64,000 bases of DNA from Glycine soja (Eukaryota > Streptophyta > Magnoliopsida > Fabales > Fabaceae). The notes under the pieces are model-generated. The model was not told the DNA's origin and did no database searches. It saw only the letters and a list, made by a program, of their open reading frames with translations. Positions 57,503-64,000 of the stretch are shown one piece after another. A program made the translations under genes and the position numbers. The stretch spans positions 22,397,279 to 22,461,278 of the forward strand of contig NC_041006.1 in the NCBI RefSeq assembly GCF_004193775.1, read 5' to 3'. Numbering within the stretch: position 1 is the stretch's first letter; every line of letters starts with the position of its first letter.

Positions 57503-59295
57503 CTAGCGGTTTCTAATCATATGGTCCATTAAGTCTATCATATGCTGACAATAGCTGAGAAGTCCGTGGATCTCCTCGGGGGCGGAGTAGGTGTCCGCCA
57601 TTGCTTTGGCTAGCAATCGGGGAAGTTCTTGACTCCTGTTCAAAGTAAGAGCAAATCGGTCCATCCTCATTGTTGCCTCTTGGTGCAACGAATCAATTAC
57701 CCTTTCCCTTGCTTCCCTTTCTGCTGATATCTTGGCGTACTCATCTTCTAGCCTTTGCTCGTGAGTCGCCGCTAGATTTAGCTTCTCTTTGCACTCATCG
57801 ATGATGGCCCACATATTCCCTTCAGTCTCGCTTAACTGTTGGGACAAATTTCTTTTCGACCTGAGGCAAGCTTTTAGCTCGTCCTTCAAGATCATGCCTT
57901 TGACCCATGATGATTCCTTTCACCTCTTCGGAGATTGAGCTCACTATTGCTGCCCTATAAAGCCCCTCAAAACTTTGCCTTGGTCGTGTTCTTCCTTTCG
58001 GGCCTTCTTGGTTTCTCGCTCCAAGGCTTCAGCGGTGGCCATATTGACGTCTCTTAGTTCATCATACTCTTTTCAGACTTTGATGGTTATGGACTTGAAC
58101 TTCTCTTCGACTACCCGGGCTCTTTCAAGCTCTGCCTTTAGGGCTTGTACCTCATCACTTTCTTCCGAAGCTTTAACCTCATCGTCTCTCACAGTCTTTA
58201 GATTTGGGAGCCAATCCAATCCTTGTGTCCGGACTCTCAGCCACTTATGATAGCCGCCGATGCTCCCATTACTGCTTCCCCTAAGCTCTCTATCCTTTCT
58301 TCACACCGCATCACATGCCTTGTGAACTCCTTAGAGTACCCTCGCATTGGGGTCACTGAAAACCCCGTGCGATGAAAGGCGTGATGCTTTCGTCTGATGG
58401 CACTCCTCTCATGGGACATCCTTCGCATGAAGATAGAATCCTGATTCTTCCTTCCTTCTAGTGAGGGAACCAATTAACAGACGCCCCTCCATGCTAGCCA
58501 AGAGTTGGTCCCAATTCGCCTTTCCTTTTTCGACGCACGAGCGGTGACCTTGTAGCGGATAGACGGGCCTACCTTCTTGGAGAAAAAAGGTGTGAAACCA
58601 GCCACACATAGAGAGCCAGTGCACAACAAACAATTCTTGCGTTGCTCTTTTCACATCCCCGGTCGAACGTGTCATACATGGCCAAAATGGCGACGACCGG
58701 GCTTTCCTTGCCATGATGAAAGGCGAGGAAAGCGTCAATCGCTGCTAGGTCCACTAACCCTTCCATATTCGGAAAGAGGATAACTCCAAAGATCAAAAGC
58801 GCCAAGATGTCAATAAAAGAAAGCCCATTTGCCTTGATTTGCCAAGGCCTTTTCCCTTTCCTCCAAACACTTCCTTGGTACTCCGACTACCCCATTCCTG
58901 TTTTGCTTTACACGGTCCAACTCTTGTGCTGAGATTTTCACTACCTTGGCAACTCTTGTCGTGGAGGGATAGAACCCAGAGAAAAGATATGGCTTCCTTC
59001 CTCCCAGTGGGCATCCCAGGATTTCTTCAAACTCTTTCACAGTCGGCACTAGCTGGAAGTCCTCAAATGTGAAGCACCTTAAGGGCTGGTCATAATACTG
59101 GGAAAGGGATGCAATCGATTCCATGGAGACTTCTACCCTAGCTAGGTCCCAAATCTTACCATAGGCTTTGCGGAAGGCTTGCCGTTGAAGTTGACCCATT
59201 AATTGCCCCAACTCTCGTAAACTAGTGACCTCTAAGCTCTTGATTTTGACTTGATAGAACCTCTTTTTAAGCGAAGGCTTTTGACTTGATCCCAT
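57503..59295 (-). pseudogene. Ogre-B ORF1 (DUF7745-like), frameshifted
   Basis: This starts at the ATG at 59295 (MGSSQKPSLKKRFYQVK), equivalent to the Ogre-A start. The first 160 codons are in one frame (SQYYDQPLRCFTFEDFQLVP, EEILGCPLGGRKPYLFSGFY). A shift near 58810 is followed by LLIFGVILFPNMEGLVDL. Further breaks lie near 58570-58740 and 57900-58240. The last 130 codons (57895-57503) are again open, carry the coiled-coil tail and end HMIDLMDHMIRNR like Ogre-A. Domain order is preserved, but no full-length product is possible. Confidence 0.87.
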
Positions 59296-60146
59296 GTTTT
59301 ACTAAAGTGAAATAAAATCTAGTGCGAATCAAAACTCCGACATCTATCATGGGTGGAATGGATGAATGCATGAAAAAATGCATATGACACAGATGCAATT
59401 TACGAATACGGGAGCCCGAGAAACTGTCTTCTTCTTAGACACAACGTCTAGGGGTAGCAAAGTGCCCCAACATACGTTTTTTTTAAGAAGGCGACACGGA
59501 CCCTCCGTTGGTTTGTTTACAGAGGGGATCAAGACAGAACCCATATGCGATGCATATGCAAAAGATGCAATACGGGAATGTACATAGTATGACAATATTC
59601 ACTGAACATAAGCAAAAGGGTATATGATACTTATGCGTGGCAGTGTGAAAAATGGCACGCAGCATGTTTGCTCCATGCCCCTATTTAAGGGACCTATAAG
59701 GGAGAGAGCTAACTAGGCTTTTAGTGATAACCCCCAAGGTAGTCATATCTCTCTTAATAGTTTCTAGAGGTATCATCCCCTTCGAAGAACATACTGCAGC
59801 AGTAGGGACTACTAGCAACAATATGTTTTCAAAGAGAAAAACTCTAGATGAGGGTTCACTGTAATCAAGCAAGTCGGAGACCTAGCATGATCACGGATTC
59901 ACCTCCACTCCTTATGTTCCCACGAACCCGGGTATAGGGCCCTTTTTTCAACTCACAGTGTGTGCAAATAGTGTTGGTGTTTGTGTGCATCAAATGAATA
60001 AATATTTACCCCATGCATACATTTTAAAACGCACTAAAAGCAACAAAGAGTTTATATACACAAGAACATAATGAAGGGAAACCAACAAAGGAGTAAGTCA
60101 TGGTAAAGCATTGCACAAGATTAAATGGCCTAACTCTCTAAAAACA
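59296..60146 (-). other. Ogre-B leader between PBS and ORF1
   Basis: Closely matches the Ogre-A leader (47302-48136) over its whole length, with no ATG-started gene. Confidence 0.7.
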
Positions 60147-60165
60147 GTCCCCAGTGGAGTCGCCA
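60147..60165 (-). other. Primer binding site of Ogre-B (tRNA-Arg type)
   Basis: The same TGGCGACTCCACTGGGGAC as in Ogre-A, two bases from the LTR. Confidence 0.8.
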
Positions 60166-61310
60166 ACTGTCGCAACCTACCCTTCGGCGGGAGGGCGACG
60201 CGTGACTCGCGGGATGCGTGTTCCACGAAAGGAATAAGCGCGGAGTCGCCACCAACGTTTATTTGAGGAAAACGTCGGAAAAACCGGAAAAGACGCGATC
60301 TATGAACTTTTAAGTGAAAAGGTTCGGGAGTTGTATTTACGCACGAGGAAGGTATTAGCACCCCACACGTCCGTCCCAAGGGACGGCAGCCTTTAATCGA
60401 ATGTGCAAACATGACTTTGATTTTTTATGTTCCCTTTTTATGTTTCTATATCCTTTATACCCTTTTTATATTTTTTTTCTTTTTTGTGGTCGACAAGGGT
60501 GTTTCCCTTTGCTCCTACGTATTCCTCAATTGGGATGAGAAAATCAGACCTACGTAGTTCTTTCTTATCAAGTGATTCTTTTTTACTTTAAGAGGTGATC
60601 ATTTTAAGGCGTTGGACCTTGAGAATGATCCATTTTACTTAGTAAGAAATTGAAATGACAAACTTCAAAAACCTATTTTTATGGACGAGCTTGACTAGGC
60701 GAGTTGATTTTAGCCTTAGTTTCACTTTAGTTATTAATCAATTCGATTAAGAATGAGAAATCCCAAAGAGAAAACGTCCGATTGATTTTCCGCTTTATTT
60801 TACTAAAAGATGTTTTTTTATTATTATATCATTTTTTACCTCTTTTTTAATTTCCAACGTGGTTACGGCACGACCGAACGGTCGGAATTTATTTTAACCG
60901 AAGTTAACGGATAATACAATTCAAACGTTCGGTGGAAATTTATTTTATTTTTAAGTTAAGCGAGAAATGACTTAAGTAAAATGGCTTAAGCACGTCAAGA
61001 GGGGGTATAAAAAGTAAACAAAACGAGAATAAAAATGCACGAAACACAATGTGGACCACCAAGGGTACATAGAATGAATCAAAAAGCTTGGTTCGAGGTA
61101 CTTACCCATTGAAGATCGAAGAACAATGAAGAACGAATGAAGAACGTTGAAGAACGATTGAAACCTTTGCGAAATTCTTCACGGAAAACGTTTCGGAAGC
61201 GCGTCGGCTTAGATTTTCTTCACGGAAACAATTTTTCCAAGCAAATTCGAAAGAGAGAGAAGTGCCTAAGGGCCTGAACCCTTTTCTTCTTCACTTCCTC
61301 CCTTATTTAT

Positions 61311-61321
61311 AGCAAAATAGG
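61311..61321 (-). promoter_or_regulatory. Probable LTR promoter TATA box (Ogre-B)
   Basis: The minus strand reads CTATAAATAAG, at the same relative place as CTATAAATAG in the Ogre-A LTR. Confidence 0.6.
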
Positions 61322-61338
61322 GGAGGTGGTTGCCGCCC

Positions 61339-61356
61339 AGCTCGCCTAGGCGAGCT
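61339..61356. repeat. 18-bp perfect palindrome in U3
   Basis: AGCTCGCCTAGGCGAGCT, followed directly by a partial second copy (CAGCTCGCCCAGGC). It is absent from the Ogre-A LTR at the matching place near 34840. Confidence 0.85.
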
Positions 61357-62339
61357 CAGCTCGCCCAGGCAAGCCAGGTTGCTTCCTCCAGAAGCAACAG
61401 CCTTCTGGAGGAATCTTCTGGAGGGCCCAAGTGGGCCTGGGTGCTATTTGCACCCCCATTTTTACTAAGTACACCCCCCTCTGCTTTTTTTTGGTGATTC
61501 TTTTTTCGTAAAGTTACGGAAACTTACGAATTTCGTAACGATACTTGTTTTCTTTCCGTAATGTTACGGAACCTTGCGGATTACATAATCATCCCCTTTT
61601 TGACTTACGGAATGTTACGGAACCTCACTTAATTATGCAACGATGCTTTCATTTGATTTCCGGTGTGTCACGGAAACTTATGGATTGTGCATCAAATATT
61701 TTTTTTGTTTTCCGGCATACCCTGGAATTTCACAAATTGCCTAATGATGGGTGCCAAGCACCTCACAAGGACCAAAGAAAGGTCGCGTGTCATCAAGCAA
61801 AGGTCCCCGGACGAAATTAGGGTATGACAAACATGCATGACTTAGACTCAAAATTCAAAACATAGGCTAAGAATGACAACAATACATGAACAAATGTATC
61901 TAGAATTCAATCAACAAAATAAAAATTCAACACAAACTTTGAACATAATGTGACAATTACATGACTAAACATGACTCTAAGACAACATGGATTAAGTGAT
62001 TTACACTTAGATTTTTGTGTTTTTTTTTTCTAATCAATATTTTGGAAGAAAATTTAGATCTAAGGTTCAGCACCAGAATATTATGAATGAAAAATGATAG
62101 AATCTAAAATCAACACAAAAACATGATTCAAGAGTAGATCTACAAAATTTGAACCATACAAATGCAAGAACAAGTGTAGATTTAATCGGTTTATTTTTTT
62201 TTTGAATCTACTCTAAACAGCACCAAACCACAAGAAAATGGAGGATATACATGGAGAATAAGATGAAGAACAAGGAATTAAAGAGAATTAACCCAACAAA
62301 AAGATAGAGGAAGCAAAAGAACATCACCTAGATGAAGAT

Positions 62340-62351
62340 GCTATGATACCA
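62340..62351 (-). other. Primer binding site, initiator tRNA-Met type
   Basis: The minus strand reads TGGTATCATAGC two bases after the LTR end, one base different from the common plant tRNA-iMet PBS TGGTATCAGAGC. Confidence 0.7.
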
Positions 62352-62353
62352 CA

Positions 62354-63340
62354 TGATGTAAGCTCCATTGGAGCTTGTAGGCCTAGGATCTTCTTCATCA
62401 ATGGATTCCTTTGCTTCTTGGAAGATGAATGGCAGTGGAATGAAGAAGGAAGAGAGAGAGGAGATGCCACTTCAAGGAGAAGATGAGTCTAGAAGAAGCT
62501 CACCACCATAGGAGGCCATGGATAAGAGCTTGGAGGAAGAATGAGATGAATGAAGGGAGAGGAAGAGAGGAGCACGAAATTTTGTGCTCTAAAAGAGCTC
62601 TAAAATATGAAGATTAATTTTCAAATGAGCAAAGTTGAAAAATTGCACACACATGACCTCTATTTATAGCCTAAGTGTCACACAAAATTAGAGGGAAATT
62701 TGAATTTTAATTCAAATTTCACTTGAATTTGAAATTGAATTTGTGGAGCCAAACTTTGGAGCCAAAATTTCACTAATTATGATTAGTGAATTTTAGTTAT
62801 GGTTCAGCTCACTAATCCAAGATCAATTCTAAGATTCTCCACTAAGTGTGCTTAGGTGTCATGAGGCATGTAAAGCATGAAGGACATGTACAAAGTGTGA
62901 CTATATGATGTGGCAATGGGGTGTAGTAAGCAAATCCTTACCTCCCCCTCTAAAATTTAATTAGATTGGGCTTCTACCAATTCAATTAAATTTATTTCCC
63001 AACACACACATCAAATATTCACTTAGTTCATGTGAAATTACAAAACTACCCCTAATACAAAAACTAGTCTAGGTGCCCTAAAATACAAGGGCTGAAAAAT
63101 CCTACATTTCTAGGTACCCTATCTACATTATGGAGCCCTAAATTCAAGGACCAAATATGATGACATCCTAGTCTAATATGTACAAAGATAATTGGACCCA
63201 ACCTTGGCCCGTGGGCTCAGAAATCTACCCTGAGGTTTATGAGAACCCTAGGGCCTTCTTCAGCAACTCCAGCCCAATCCTCTTGGATCCTCTTGCTCAT
63301 GGCTCTAGTGATTGGTCCCTTCCTAGGGAGGATTGCATCA
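62354..63340 (-). repeat. LTR of the tRNA-Met-primed element
   Basis: The ends TGATG...CATCA are inverted. It has a TATA-like CTATAAATAG at 62660-62669 and no coding capacity. Confidence 0.75.
62660..62669 (-). promoter_or_regulatory. Probable LTR TATA box
   Basis: CTATAAATAG on the minus strand, about 315 bases before the LTR 3' end. Confidence 0.6.
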
Positions 63341-64000
63341 CTTTGGCTTTGGGAGCAAATCCAACTCTTGTGTCTGGACTTTCAGCCACTTATGATAGCT
63401 GCCGATGACCTCATTACGGCTTCCCCTAAGCTCTTTATCCTTCCCTTGCACCGCATCCCATGCCTTGCAGACTCCTCGAAGTACCCTCACATTGGGGTCA
63501 CTAAAACCCCATGCGATGAAATGTGTGATGCTTCCCTCTAATGGCGCTCCCCTCATGGGGTAGCCAAGCTGTCTTAAGGCGAGGGCGGGATTATAATTAA
63601 TACAACCCCTTGTTCCCATTAAGGGAACATTTGGAAATCCCTCGCATGAGAACAAAACTCCAGCTCTTCCTTCCTTCCAATAGGGGAACCAATTGATGGA
63701 TGCCCCTGCCACACTAGCCAAGAGTTGCTCCCAATTTGCCTTTCCCTTTTTAGCGCATAAGCGGTGACCTTGTAATGGACAAGTAGGCCTACTTTTTTGG
63801 AGAAAAAGGTGCAAGACGAGCCATACATAGAGAGCTGGTGTACAACAAACAATTCTTGTGCTGCTCTTTTCGCATCTTCGGTCGAACATGTCATAGAGAT
63901 CGGCCAAAATAATGATGGTCGGGCTTTCCTTGCTATGGTGATAAGCAAGGAAAGCATCAATAGCTGCTAGGTCCACTAACCCTTCCACATTTGGAATGAG
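63341..64000 (-). pseudogene. Ogre-C ORF1 fragment (DUF7745-like), interrupted by LTR insertion
   Basis: The minus-strand frame is open from the window edge to 63341, with PNVEGLVDLAAIDAFLAYHH, CEKSSTRIVCCTPALYVWLV, GCINYNPALALRQLGYPMRG and YHKWLKVQTQELDLLPKP. These align to the middle of Ogre-A ORF1. It stops where the TGATG LTR begins, so the coiled-coil tail must lie elsewhere. The visible part has no stop, which suggests a younger copy than Ogre-B. Its start is beyond the window. Confidence 0.85.

Larger units (their letters stand above)
48692..61829 (-). mobile_element. Ogre-B: Ogre-type element lacking protease, RT, integrase and 3' LTR
   Basis: Right to left: LTR (60168-61829), PBS, leader, broken ORF1, broken gag, then directly a long non-coding 3' region that ends at the junction with the Ogre-A LTR. 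No protease, RT or integrase remnants are visible between gag (to ~54490) and the 3' region, so several kb have been deleted. A solo LTR is inserted at 53262-54285. The element shares an LTR arrangement with Ogre-A that looks like a tandem (LTR, internal, LTR, internal, LTR) with deletions. Confidence 0.8.
60168..61829 (-). repeat. 5' LTR of Ogre-B (1662 bp)
   Basis: On the plus strand it starts TGTCGCAACC and ends AAATTAGGGTATGACA, the same termini as the 33123-35287 LTR. It contains one hairpin cassette (60486-60561), TTACGGAA motifs in U3 (61510-61630), the hairpin GTTGCTTC/GAAGCAAC (61378-61398) and an 18-bp palindrome at 61339-61356. No partner 3' LTR of this element is present. Confidence 0.9.
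61830..63340 (-). mobile_element. Partial LTR retrotransposon (leader, PBS and 5' LTR), non-Ogre
   Basis: The LTR spans 62354-63340 (987 bp). On the minus strand it starts TGATGCAATCC and ends CTTACATCA, followed by a tRNA-Met-like PBS at 62340-62351. The leader 61830-62339 is AT-rich and non-coding; it is cut at 61829 by the Ogre-B LTR. The LTR is familiar as a highly repeated soybean sequence, possibly of a non-autonomous family; the family name is not certain. On its right it interrupts an Ogre ORF1. Confidence 0.75.

Noticed and set aside
33118..61834. AACCT before the left LTR and AACAT after the right LTR as a target duplication for one composite insertion
   Set aside because: They differ by one base, and the flanks are satellite on one side and another element's leader on the other, so the match is probably chance.

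Overview
The window comes from the nuclear genome of a legume, almost certainly soybean (Glycine), at the edge of a centromeric satellite array. The first 33.1 kb is a continuous tandem array of ~91/92-bp monomers that I recognise as the CentGm-1/CentGm-2 centromeric satellite. The remaining ~31 kb is nested LTR retrotransposons, nearly all on the minus strand. I see no ordinary host gene, tRNA, rRNA or CRISPR array. Family names are recalled from knowledge; no database was searched.

Layout. (1) 1-33122: satellite with visible higher-order structure (184-bp dimers, a 548-bp hexamer, blocks re-duplicated 2022 and 2481 bp apart) and one short inverted piece near 3915-3979. (2) 33123-48691: Ogre-A, a Tat/Ogre-lineage Ty3-gypsy element on the minus strand. 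Left to right it has its 3' LTR, PPT, two structured tandem-repeat arrays, a 100-N gap, integrase, RNase H/RT, a probable 179-bp spliced intron, gag-protease, ORF1, leader, tRNA-Arg-type PBS and a truncated 5' LTR. ORF1 and gag-pro are open, but pol has four frameshifts and a changed catalytic box. (3) 48692-61829: Ogre-B, a relative that has lost protease-RT-integrase and its 3' LTR. It keeps a long repeat-rich 3' region (70-bp repeats, a plant transposon-protein-like pseudogene with a duplicated exon, a 24/48-bp hairpin minisatellite), a broken gag, a broken ORF1, a leader, a PBS and a complete LTR. A solo LTR with perfect 5-bp target duplications sits inside it at 53262-54285. (4) 61830-63340: leader, PBS and LTR of a third, unrelated LTR element on the minus strand. 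(5) 63341-64000: an ORF1 fragment of another Ogre copy (Ogre-C), interrupted by the element in (4).

How the parts relate. The Ogre proteins would form a self-replicating set: ORF1 of unknown role, Gag with zinc knuckles, aspartic protease, RT with two RNase H domains, and a D,D-35-E integrase. Gag-Pro and Pol are probably joined by removing the 179-bp intron. None of the copies looks autonomous.

The most interesting unexplained signal is in the non-coding repeats of these elements. The 127-bp array (36043-37118), the 24-bp minisatellite (51270-52425), a recurring LTR cassette and the solo-LTR palindromes all consist of short inverted repeats whose two arms change together. This compensatory pattern suggests either conserved RNA/DNA folding or palindrome-driven correction. 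I found no evidence of a new enzymatic or defence system.
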